NCBI GenBank assembly: GCA_021785155.1
Contig: JAJYGE010000449.1
Location: 1-7,857, forward strand
Origin: Planctomycetota bacterium
GTDB lineage: Bacteria > Planctomycetota > Phycisphaerae > WQYP01
Direction of reading: 5' to 3'
DNA length: 7,857 bases
Shown: positions 1-5,719 of the stretch, piece by piece
How positions within the stretch are numbered: position 1 is the first letter of the stretch
Layout of the letters: every line of letters begins with the position of its first letter
The notes under the pieces: generated by a model
Databases searched by the model: none
Told to the model about the DNA's origin: nothing
What the model saw: only the letters and a program-made list of their open reading frames with translations
Position numbers and translations under genes: made by a program

Positions 1-20
1 TCGTCAATGTATGTTCCCAT
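1..20 (-). CDS. Start of an unidentified gene, cut by the window edge
   Basis: Only the first six codons are inside the window (Met-Gly-Thr-Tyr-Ile-Asp, then the edge). The call rests on the ribosome binding site: on the minus strand an uninterrupted GGAGGAGG lies seven bases before an ATG at 20-18, as strong an SD as can be expected. The gene would lie downstream of hemL in the same direction, with about 135 bases between the hemL stop and this ATG. That gap contains a small inverted repeat, CCTAA/TTAGG at 70-82, but no convincing terminator or promoter. Six residues are too few to assign a family. Confidence 0.55.
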
Positions 21-155
21 ACACTTTCCTCCTCCCTTCGCGCCCACAACCCCCTGGCCCTCCGTCAATCCTAATATTTAGGCGTGACAGAGCACTAGCA
101 TAATGGAAATTCATCGGAACCTGTAAAATATGTAAGCTGTACCAAAGTGCGGGTA

Positions 156-1478
156 TCAGACAGAGATGGCTGCCCGCAGCGCTTTTTCCGCAAGCTCAAG
201 GGTCTTGTCAATATCTTCTGGACTGTGCGCTGCGCTGATAAACCAAGCCTCAAATTGCGAAGGTGGAATTAAAACACCCCCATCCAGCATTACCTGGAAG
301 AATTTTGTGAAGGCTGCCTGATCGGCGCGTAATGCATCGGCATAATTCCGCACCATCGCGCCGCCGGGCGAGAAGAATGGGGTAATCATGCTGCCGCAGC
401 GTTGTACGGAAATTGCGCATCGTGCGGCCCCGGCACATTTGCGCAAGCCATCTTCCAACTGTTTCCCCAATGCCTCCAGGTGCTGGTATTGCTGTTCATC
501 CCGCAAAAGCCGCAATGTGGCGATACCAGCCTGGATGGTCAGGGGATTGCCTGAAAGCGTTCCCGCCTGATATACCGGTCCGGCCGGCGAAACCAGATGC
601 ATGATATCCCGCCGCCCGCCGTAAGCTCCCACGGGCAGTCCCCCGCCGATGATTTTGCCCAGACAGCACAAATCCGGCTTGATACCCAGCATTCCCTGGC
701 CCCCCGACGGATGAACACGGAATCCTGTCATGACCTCATCGAAGATCAATAGCGTCCCCGCCTCGTCGCAGAGTTTCCGCAACCCCTCAAGATACCCCGG
801 GTCCGGCAATACCACGCCGATGTTGCCCATGACCGGTTCGGTTATCAGTGCGGCAATTTGCGGGCCGTACTTTGCAAAAACCTCTTGCGCGGCGGAAAGA
901 TCATTAAACGGAATGACAAGTGTGTTGGCGGTGACATTTTCTGGAATGCCGGGGCTGCTGGGGTGGCCATGCGTCGTGGCTCCGCTGCCCGCCTGCACAA
1001 GCAGCGCGTCGACATGGCCGTGATATCCGCCGGCCATTTTTACAATCAGTTCTCGGCCTGTAAACCCCCGCGCCAGCCGCAGGGCGCTCATGACCGCCTC
1101 GGTGCCGCTGCTGACAAAGCGTATCATTTCAACCGCGGGCATGGCTTGGCGGATCATGGCCGCCAATTCCACTTCCGATGCGCTGCAGCAACCAAAACTG
1201 GTGCCATGGCTGATCTGCTTTGCCACGGCGGCCTGCACGGCCGGATGCGAATGTCCTAAAATCAACGGTCCGTAACTCATCACGTAGTCGATATACGAAT
1301 TGCCATCGACATCCAGAATCGTGGCACCATCGCCGGAGTGGATAAACAGCGGATCGCGCCCGACGCTCTTAAATGATCTTACCGGTGAGGAAACGCCGCC
1401 GGGCATAACATCGCGCGCTTTGATAAACAAAGCCCTGGATTTTGCGTAACGATTCACAATCGGTTTGGTCTTCATCAC
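156..1478 (-). CDS. hemL: Glutamate-1-semialdehyde 2,1-aminomutase
   Basis: This PLP enzyme converts glutamate-1-semialdehyde to 5-aminolevulinate, the last step of the C5 route that feeds haem, sirohaem and cobalamin synthesis in the cytoplasm. The 440-residue product has the full family length. Recognisable landmarks in order are GGVSSPVRSF (27-36), the phosphate-binding SSGTEA (123-128), YHGH (152-155), the PLP-ring aspartate in IFDEVMTGFR (Asp247), the Schiff-base lysine in LGKIIGGG (Lys275) and AGTLSGNPL near 310. A GTG at 1478 is followed directly by an ATG at 1475; either could be the start, and neither has a clear SD. The MITE-like element begins 72 bp upstream, so it may have displaced or altered the native promoter. 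No terminator is visible after the stop. The identification is very secure; the exact start is not. Confidence 0.96.
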   Translation of the reverse strand: MMKTKPIVNRYAKSRALFIKARDVMPGGVSSPVRSFKSVGRDPLFIHSGDGATILDVDGNSYIDYVMSYGPLILGHSHPAVQAAVAKQISHGTSFGCCSASEVELAAMIRQAMPAVEMIRFVSSGTEAVMSALRLARGFTGRELIVKMAGGYHGHVDALLVQAGSGATTHGHPSSPGIPENVTANTLVIPFNDLSAAQEVFAKYGPQIAALITEPVMGNIGVVLPDPGYLEGLRKLCDEAGTLLIFDEVMTGFRVHPSGGQGMLGIKPDLCCLGKIIGGGLPVGAYGGRRDIMHLVSPAGPVYQAGTLSGNPLTIQAGIATLRLLRDEQQYQHLEALGKQLEDGLRKCAGAARCAISVQRCGSMITPFFSPGGAMVRNYADALRADQAAFTKFFQVMLDGGVLIPPSQFEAWFISAAHSPEDIDKTLELAEKALRAAISV

Positions 1479-1541
1479 CAGAGTTTAACGTGAACGGCGC
1501 AAAAATACAGGCCTGCGGATGGGAATTGCGTACCCTTGCGA

Positions 1542-1550
1542 TCAGGAGCC
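1542..1550 (+). repeat. Left copy of 9-bp target site duplication
   Basis: TCAGGAGCC directly abuts the left end of the 324-bp element and is repeated exactly, in the same orientation, immediately after the right end (1875-1883). This arrangement is the usual footprint of a DDE-transposase insertion with a 9-bp stagger. Confidence 0.88.
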
Positions 1551-1574
1551 GGGTGTGTGACACTTTACGCGGGT
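1551..1574 (+). repeat. Left terminal inverted repeat of the element
   Basis: This 24-bp end pairs with 1851-1874 with a single mismatch, at the sixth base (T here, C in the other arm). Identity stops abruptly after GCGGGT, which defines the length of the repeat. Confidence 0.88.
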
Positions 1575-1850
1575 TACGCATACCGCAACAGTCCGTTCCC
1601 AACGCACCGTGGGAGTACCCGGTACCGCTTTCCCCCCCCAACACGAGCCGCCGTTACGGCGTGGTTTTACGGTTCCCACGTCCACTGCGGCCATGGGATG
1701 AATCCCGTGGCCGTCAAACGCAGTGGTGGTGGTGAACGTTGCATCGCCGCACCCGCGTATGGCGGTCATCCGCCCCGAGCGTACACCAACGGCACCGCAT
1801 TATCATGACGGTGCTCCGAGGGTATTGTGTTTGCGGGGCATTACAGCCAT

Positions 1851-1874
1851 ACCCGCGTAAAGTGTCACGCACCC
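1851..1874 (-). repeat. Right terminal inverted repeat of the element
   Basis: This is the reverse-complement partner of 1551-1574. Its inner nine bases (ACCCGCGTA) recur inside the element at 1751-1759 in the same orientation, which may be a relic of an internal end or of rearrangement. Confidence 0.88.
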
Positions 1875-1883
1875 TCAGGAGCC
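1875..1883 (+). repeat. Right copy of 9-bp target site duplication
   Basis: TCAGGAGCC is identical to 1542-1550. A perfect match suggests that the insertion is not very old. Confidence 0.88.
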
Positions 1884-1900
1884 TTTATCTAAATGCGTTC

Positions 1901-1929
1901 TGGACACATCCGCCGAGGCTTTGTAGGAT
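1901..1929 (+). promoter_or_regulatory. Probable sigma70-type promoter of tRNA-Val
   Basis: TGGACA (1901-1906, five of six matches to the -35 consensus) lies 17 bases before TAGGAT (1924-1929, four of six to the -10). The predicted start near 1936 gives a tRNA precursor with a short 5' leader of about 8-9 bases. The promoter lies wholly between the right target duplication and the tRNA, so the insertion left it intact. This is motif evidence only. Confidence 0.5.
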
Positions 1930-1944
1930 AATGGTATGTCGCTT

Positions 1945-2018
1945 GGGCGATTAGCTCAGTTGGTTAGAGCGCATGCATGACACGCATGAGGTCACAGGTT
2001 CGAATCCTGTATCGCCCA
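1945..2018 (+). tRNA. tRNA-Val (anticodon GAC)
   Basis: A complete cloverleaf can be drawn. The acceptor is GGGCGAT (1945-1951) with ATCGCCC (2011-2017) and discriminator A2018. The D stem is GCTC/GAGC. The anticodon stem CATGC/GCATG (1972-1976/1984-1988) encloses the loop ATGACAC with anticodon GAC at 1979-1981. The variable loop is AGGTC, and the T arm is ACAGG-TTCGAAT-CCTGT. The 3' CCA is not encoded (CTA follows), so CCA must be added after transcription. The anticodon reads GUC and GUU valine codons. The 32-38 position is an A/C mismatch rather than the more usual pyrimidine pair, a small oddity. No terminator separates it from the nuclease gene that begins 57 bases later. Confidence 0.93.
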
Positions 2019-2075
2019 CTATCGATCACCTTCTTGCTGTGTTGCGAGAATTGTTCTGCAGGAGATGTATTTAAC

Positions 2076-3050
2076 ATGGCGAGAATCGGTGTTGCACAAA
2101 TGCGTGAGGGGGATGTCATTGATCAGCCTTTTCTGATCTCCGGCAAACAAATGGGAAATACGGTCAGCAATAAGCTTTACCTCAAAGCCACCTGCGCCGA
2201 CGCCACAGGCGAAGTTCATTGCCGCATGTGGAATATTACCAAAGATGTATATGATAAACTTCCGGCCAAGGGCTTTGTTCATGTCCGCGGACGCGTGGAA
2301 AGTTATCAGGGGCATCTGCAGTTGGTGGCGGAAGGCCTGGCACCGATTACCGATACGACCAAGCTGGAACTCGGTCACTTCATAAAAAAGACGCAGAAAA
2401 ATATTCCGGCCATGGTCAGCAGGCTCAAGGAAATTCTCGCCGGTATCAAGGACAAAGATCTCGCCGCGCTGGTGGAATCATTTCTCAATGACAAGGAATT
2501 CATGACGCGGTTCAGCCTTGCCCCGGCCGCGCAATCCATGCACCACGCCTGGCTGGGCGGATTGCTGGAGCATACGCTAAGCCTTCTGGAACTCGCGGTG
2601 GTCATCTGCCCGCGCTACCCGGATATTGATCAGGATCTGATTCTGGCCGGGCTGTTTCTCCATGATATCGGCAAGACCGCGGAACTCTCCTACGATTTCA
2701 TGTTTGACTATACCGATACGGGCAAACTCGTCGGCCACATTGCCCTTGGCACGCTCTGGATCAGTCAGCGCGCCGCCGAAATTTCTGAAAAGCGGGGGCA
2801 CGCGTTTCGCCCGGACATGCTGATGGTGCTGCAGCATATCATTCTGTCCCATCATGGTTTGCCCGAGTTCGGAGCGGCGGTACTTCCCAAAACTCCCGAA
2901 GCGATTCTGGTCAATCTTATCGACAATCTGGATGCGAAAACCCAGATGGCACTCGATGCCGTCGCCGCTCCGACCGAAGATTCCACCTGGACGGAATACA
3001 AAAAGGCATTCAGCACCAGCCTGTATCGGCCATCGATAACCCAGAAGTAG
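2076..3050 (+). CDS. OB-fold/HD-domain 3'-5' exoribonuclease, YhaM-like
   Basis: The 324-residue product matches the size and two-domain layout of YhaM/Cbf1-type exoribonucleases, which trim RNA 3' ends in a metal-dependent way in the cytoplasm. An N-terminal OB fold (about 15-95, with KLYLKATCADATGEVHCRMW at 33-52) is followed by a linker and an HD domain (about 150-295). The HD residues include HHAWLGGLLEHT (His166), the HD pair in LFLHDIGK (His196-Asp197), ILSHHGLPEFG (His259, His260) and LIDNLDAKT with Asp283 and Asp286. The start is set at ATG 2076, 11 bases after AGGAG (2060-2064). An in-frame ATG at 1977 is excluded because it lies in the tRNA anticodon loop. It may be cotranscribed with the tRNA. 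The family call is strong; the true substrate is inferred by homology. Confidence 0.88.
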   Translation: MARIGVAQMREGDVIDQPFLISGKQMGNTVSNKLYLKATCADATGEVHCRMWNITKDVYDKLPAKGFVHVRGRVESYQGHLQLVAEGLAPITDTTKLELGHFIKKTQKNIPAMVSRLKEILAGIKDKDLAALVESFLNDKEFMTRFSLAPAAQSMHHAWLGGLLEHTLSLLELAVVICPRYPDIDQDLILAGLFLHDIGKTAELSYDFMFDYTDTGKLVGHIALGTLWISQRAAEISEKRGHAFRPDMLMVLQHIILSHHGLPEFGAAVLPKTPEAILVNLIDNLDAKTQMALDAVAAPTEDSTWTEYKKAFSTSLYRPSITQK

Positions 3051-3059
3051 CAAATTGAT

Positions 3060-3087
3060 TTGACTTTTCGTGTGACTTGGTTAATAG
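3060..3087 (+). promoter_or_regulatory. Candidate promoter for the aromatic leader and DAHP synthase
   Basis: TTGACT (3060-3065) is a good -35 match. A weaker AT-rich -10 (TTAATA/TAATAG at 3081-3087) follows at 15-16 bases. Transcription would start near 3093-3095, almost on the leader ATG, which has no SD, so the leader could be translated from a leaderless or near-leaderless RNA. The alternative is read-through from the nuclease gene, which ends at 3050. Confidence 0.4.
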
Positions 3088-3094
3088 TGTTGTT

Positions 3095-3178
3095 ATGAAT
3101 AATGTTGCACCAGCTTGCGGCCAGAAACATTCCGATCAAAGTTATCGGTTCTGGTTTTATTTTTATACCGGCGAATGA
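3095..3178 (+). CDS. Aromatic-rich leader peptide of an attenuator (27 aa)
   Basis: The ORF starts at ATG 3095 and stops at TGA 3176-3178. Its N-terminal half is unremarkable, but residues 17-24 (3143-3166) read Y-R-F-W-F-Y-F-Y: three Tyr, three Phe and one Trp in eight codons. Only T-G-E follow before the stop. Such a run is characteristic of leader peptides that sense charged tRNA, as in the E. coli pheA, pheST and trp leaders. The peptide itself probably has no function; its translation is the signal. A ribosome stalled on these codons ends short of the antiterminator arm at 3180, while one that reaches the stop covers it. No SD precedes the ATG, which is the main weakness. The next gene of known function is DAHP synthase, which supplies all three amino acids. 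Confidence 0.8.
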   Translation: MNNVAPACGQKHSDQSYRFWFYFYTGE

Positions 3179-3179
3179 C

Positions 3180-3248
3180 GGCGGGCTGAGTGATCTTTTA
3201 CCATAACAGTAGAGTTAAACCTGAAGCCCGCCACAAGCGGGTTTTTTT
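3180..3248 (+). promoter_or_regulatory. Transcription attenuator (antiterminator/terminator switch)
   Basis: GGCGGGCT (3180-3187) is perfectly complementary over 8 bp to AGCCCGCC (3225-3232), which contains the 5' arm of the terminator hairpin. The two structures cannot coexist. Arm 3180-3187 begins one base after the leader stop codon, so a ribosome finishing the leader would mask it and let the terminator form. A ribosome stalled on the aromatic codons leaves it free and permits read-through. A third segment, CAGCTTGC (3111-3118), can pair with GCGGGCTG (3181-3188) using two G-U pairs and could act as a protector helix when the leader is not translated. That last pairing is tentative. Confidence 0.8.
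3224..3248 (+). terminator. Rho-independent terminator of the attenuator
   Basis: CCCGC (3227-3231) pairs with GCGGG (3237-3241) around a CACAA loop. The stem extends by one G-U and two A-T pairs into a run of seven T (3242-3248). It sits upstream of the DAHP synthase gene rather than after a gene cluster, as expected for an attenuator. It resembles the E. coli trp attenuator terminator in stem sequence (AGCCCGC). Confidence 0.88.
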
Positions 3249-3268
3249 ATTGGCGAAAGGAGTTTGAA

Positions 3269-3391
3269 ATGAATCGACGTTTGCGACAAGAAGTGAGCCA
3301 CGCGCTTATTCTGGCGCATCATGCACTGGCTTTATCAGCGGGTATCCGCGGTGAACTCACGGGGTTGCCGGAGTGTCTTTGGCGGCGCTGA
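3269..3391 (+). CDS. Small hypothetical protein between attenuator and DAHP synthase (40 aa)
   Basis: AAAGGAG (3256-3262) is a strong SD six bases before ATG 3269, only 20 bases after the terminator T-run. The ORF encodes 40 residues: a basic start (MNRRLRQE), a hydrophobic histidine-rich stretch (HALILAHHALALSAG), then ELTGLPECLWRR and TGA at 3389-3391. No family is recognised. About 100 bases then remain before the DAHP synthase ATG, and other frames stay open across parts of them. This could be a genuine small protein, a truncated or frameshifted remnant, or an ORF whose translation merely keeps the mRNA covered. The SD is the only solid support. Confidence 0.45.
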   Translation: MNRRLRQEVSHALILAHHALALSAGIRGELTGLPECLWRR

Positions 3392-3492
3392 ATCAGATAT
3401 GGATATGTCCCGGCGCGAAGCTATGGTGTCGGCGGATGACAATGGATTTTTGAATGACGCGGCTCGGATCGCGTCGCAGGTGGAGTTGAAAA

Positions 3493-4515
3493 ATGATCGT
3501 GGTAATGCAACAGGGCGCGGATCAGACGCAGGTGGATCACGTAACGGCATTGATTCGGGAAATGGGACTTCGTGAGCATGTCATCGTCGGCACGGAGCGC
3601 ACCGTGGTGGCCTGCATCGGCGATGAACGAAAAATGGATCCCGACCGGCTGGAAAACGTTGCGGGTGTGGAGAAAGTCATGCCGGTTCTGGCTCCTTATA
3701 AGATGGCGTCCCGTGAAGTGAAAAAGGACCGTTCCGTGGTTGCGCTGGGCGGGACACTTGGTTCCAGCGCGGGCGGGAAAAAAATTGCGATGATCGCCGG
3801 GCCATGCTCGGTGGAGGATCGCGTTAAATTGCTGGAAGTTGCCCATGCGGTAAAAGAAGCGGGTGCGACGGCCTTGCGCGGCGGGGCGTTCAAACCCCGC
3901 ACCAGTCCTTATGCGTTCCAGGGGCTGGGTGAAAAGGGCCTGGAAATTCTCGCCGAGGCGCGGGCGCAGACCGGGCTGGCGGTGGTGACGGAAGTCATGT
4001 CCATTGAGCAGGTTCCGCTGGTGGCAAAATATGCCGATGTGTTTCAGGTCGGTGCGCGAAACATGCAGAATTATAATTTGCTCTGGGCGGTGGGGGAGCA
4101 GAAAAAGCCCGTGCTGCTAAAGCGCGGCCTAAGCGCCACGCTGGAAGAATTCATGCTGGCGGCGGAATATGTCATGTCGCGCGGTAACAGTAATGTGATA
4201 CTGTGTGAACGCGGCATCCGCACGTTTGAATCCTATTGCCGCAATACCCTGCCGCTGGCGATTGTGCCGGAAGTCCATCGCCTCAGTCATTTGCCGATTA
4301 TTGTTGATCCGTCCCAGGGTACAGGCCACGCCCATCTTGTGCCGGATATGTGCCGGGCCGCCGTGGCCTGCGGCGCGGACGGTTTAATTATTGAATGTCA
4401 CAGCGACCCGGAACATGCCCTGACCGACGGGGCTCAATCCATAACACCGCAGGGATTGAAGTCGCTGATGGTTTCACTGAAAAAAATTGCCGCCGCCGTG
4501 GATCGGGAAATCTGA
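3493..4515 (+). CDS. aroF: 3-deoxy-7-phosphoheptulonate (DAHP) synthase, type I-beta
   Basis: The enzyme condenses phosphoenolpyruvate with erythrose-4-phosphate, the committed step of the shikimate pathway. The 340-residue product has the Thermotoga-like layout: an N-terminal ferredoxin-like domain (about 1-65), known in relatives for Tyr/Phe feedback inhibition, a linker, and a TIM barrel from about 97. Motifs are IAGPCSVED (Cys105, metal ligand), [19 protein letters not shown] (129-147), [11 protein letters not shown] (187-197), LLKRG (208-212), [18 protein letters not shown] (271-279), and [13 protein letters not shown] with Glu301 and Asp312. The position expected to be the histidine metal ligand is Gln275 here. 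GGAG (3482-3485) lies seven bases before the ATG. The upstream aromatic attenuator implies repression when Phe, Tyr and Trp are plentiful. The family is certain; the symbol aroF is used by convention. Confidence 0.95.
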   Translation: MIVVMQQGADQTQVDHVTALIREMGLREHVIVGTERTVVACIGDERKMDPDRLENVAGVEKVMPVLAPYKMASREVKKDRSVVALGGTLGSSAGGKKIAMIAGPCSVEDRVKLLEVAHAVKEAGATALRGGAFKPRTSPYAFQGLGEKGLEILAEARAQTGLAVVTEVMSIEQVPLVAKYADVFQVGARNMQNYNLLWAVGEQKKPVLLKRGLSATLEEFMLAAEYVMSRGNSNVILCERGIRTFESYCRNTLPLAIVPEVHRLSHLPIIVDPSQGTGHAHLVPDMCRAAVACGADGLIIECHSDPEHALTDGAQSITPQGLKSLMVSLKKIAAAVDREI

Positions 4516-4826
4516 TAACGGCTTGGGAATAAAAGCATGGGCGTGCTCCCCTGCTGCCGAGGAAAGTGATGTGTAAGAGCCGGTTAATCCACGTTTCATA
4601 GAAAAACGCCTATCAGCCAAGTTTTAATTTCAAGCATACAAATTGAAGGATAGCCCATTTTCCTTTAATTGTGAAGCCTGAAATTAAGGTTATCTTAAGT
4701 GACAAAATGAAGCCGCTATTTCACGGCGTGTGCCTTGATGCTCACGCCCGTGCCGAAGGTTCTCGACCACCGCGTGAAAGCAGAAAATGGAAGGCAGGAC
4801 CGCAGTTGGGTTTTCATGGATAAACA
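4516..4826. other. Gene-free AT-rich gap between convergent genes
   Basis: No convincing ORF is seen in these 311 bases. Inverted repeats are present. One is CACGGCGTG (4722-4730) with CACGCCCGTG (4743-4752), pairing except for one extra C. Another is CCTTTAATT (4662-4670) with AAATTAAGG (4681-4689), eight pairs with one bulge. An overlapping one is TTAAG/CTTAA at 4684-4698. None is followed by a T-run on either strand, so they are not classical terminators. The GC-rich one could still act as a two-way end for the converging DAHP synthase and ABC transporter transcripts. A 38-codon frame from ATG 4707 has no SD and is not called. Confidence 0.5.
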
Positions 4827-5708
4827 TCAGGAGACGCGATTGGAGCGGGAAAACCAGAGCATATCATTTTTTATTTCCACCCGCACGCGATAAATAGGCT
4901 CCAGGATTTCCGGCGTCAGCACCGCCGGAGGTTTGCCCTGGGCGGCGGCCTGGCCCGCGTGCATGACCAGAACACGATCAGCATTGGTTCGAGCATGATT
5001 CAAATCATGCGTGACCCAGATCACGGTTTTCTGTTTTTGTCGGGTCAGAAGTTTCAGATGATCCAGCAGTTCCAGTTGATGCCAGATATCCAACGCCGCT
5101 GTGGGTTCGTCCAGAAGCATAATGGGGGCGTCCTGTACGATGGCTCGCGCCAGAGCCACGCGCTGGCGCTCACCGGTGGAAAGTTCATCATACGTGCGAT
5201 CGGCCAAGGCGTGAATGTCCAAATCCCACATTGTCCGCCGGATCAGGTCGTTATCGAGTTGATCAGGTGATACGCCCGCGGTCGACGATTGTGAGGAACC
5301 TCCAACATTTGCGCAAATCGCCATGGCCGATGCGCGGCACTGCCGAGACGCCCAGCGGCCCATGGCCACGATCTGATGAACACTGTACGCAAAGCTTACG
5401 TGCGGCGATTGTGGCACATAAGAAATCAGGGCCGCTCGTTCCAAGGCATGTAGCTGCGTTACATGTCGGCCATTGATCGCAACGTGTCCCGCCGCTGGAA
5501 CCAGATGGCCCAAAAGCAATTGAAGTAATGTGGACTTCCCGGATCCATTAGGCCCGACAATCATGGTTAATTCGCCGGCGGAAAACCGAGCTGAAACATT
5601 GTTTACCGCCGGTCGATCAGCTCCGTAGTGAAAGCTCACGCCTTGCGCCTGCAACCCGGAAGCGTCAGGCAATACGGCGGACGGAGTGTCAGGATTGATG
5701 ATGCTCAT
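4827..5708 (-). CDS. ABC importer ATP-binding subunit (FecE/BtuD type)
   Basis: This cytoplasmic ATPase powers the importer encoded just upstream. With the start at ATG 5708 the product has 293 residues. All ABC motifs are intact: Walker A GPNGSGKST (52-60), Q-loop Gln100 in SYVPQSP, signature LSTGE (176-180), Walker B IMLLDE (196-201) and H-loop His234 in VTHDLNHA. The start is supported by AGGA eight bases upstream, 11 bases after the permease stop; a longer frame to 5924 would overlap the permease gene and is rejected. Residues about 122-154, between the Q-loop and the signature, hold a Ser/Gly/Ala/Gln-rich segment that looks longer than usual for this subfamily. It is the last gene of the operon; no clear terminator follows. 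Confidence 0.9.
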   Translation of the reverse strand: MSIINPDTPSAVLPDASGLQAQGVSFHYGADRPAVNNVSARFSAGELTMIVGPNGSGKSTLLQLLLGHLVPAAGHVAINGRHVTQLHALERAALISYVPQSPHVSFAYSVHQIVAMGRWASRQCRASAMAICANVGGSSQSSTAGVSPDQLDNDLIRRTMWDLDIHALADRTYDELSTGERQRVALARAIVQDAPIMLLDEPTAALDIWHQLELLDHLKLLTRQKQKTVIWVTHDLNHARTNADRVLVMHAGQAAAQGKPPAVLTPEILEPIYRVRVEIKNDMLWFSRSNRVS

Positions 5709-5719
5709 AATCCACGTCC

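Larger units (their letters stand above)
1551..1874. mobile_element. MITE-like non-autonomous element with 24-bp TIRs
   Basis: The element is 324 bp long. Its terminal inverted repeats (1551-1574 and 1851-1874) match at 23 of 24 positions; both begin GGGTG and contain GTGACACTTTACGCGGGT read inward. Perfect 9-bp direct repeats flank it. There is no transposase and no convincing ORF, so it would have to be mobilised in trans. The interior holds several more hairpins: a 10-bp stem with TGAA loop at 1689-1712 inside an 8-bp perfect stem 1682-1689/1719-1726, CGCCG/CGGCG at 1649-1661, GGCGG/CCGCC at 1761-1774 and GCACCG/CGGTGC at 1792-1814. It also has a run of eight C at 1632-1639. It lies between the divergent hemL and tRNA-Val genes. 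The parent IS family is not recognised; 9-bp duplications occur in several families (IS1, parts of IS4 and IS5). Confidence 0.88.

Noticed and set aside
1542..1769. 75-codon minus-strand ORF inside the MITE-like element
   Set aside because: It runs through the terminal repeat and ends in the target duplication, has no SD, and its composition follows from hairpin sequence. There is no transposase or other recognisable motif.
1551..1874. Structured non-coding RNA gene closed by a long helix
   Set aside because: The perfect 9-bp direct repeats flanking the closing helix show an insertion. No signature of RNase P RNA, tmRNA, SRP RNA or a group II intron domain V was seen.
1977..2075. N-terminal extension of the nuclease gene
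   Set aside because: It would start in the anticodon loop of tRNA-Val and read through the tRNA. A proper SD precedes ATG 2076, where family similarity begins.
3095..3268. T-box riboswitch upstream of DAHP synthase
   Set aside because: The conserved T-box sequence that pairs with the tRNA acceptor end and the specifier loop layout are absent; the leader ORF explains the terminator and antiterminator better.
3321..3575. 84-codon plus-strand ORF overlapping the DAHP synthase start
   Set aside because: It has no SD at its first ATG, and its last third is a shadow of the DAHP synthase gene. A shorter version from 3399 is mentioned only as a possibility.
4722..4752. Terminator between DAHP synthase and the ABC ATPase
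   Set aside because: The hairpin is fair but lacks a T-run on either strand and lies far from both stop codons, so it is mentioned only as an inverted repeat.
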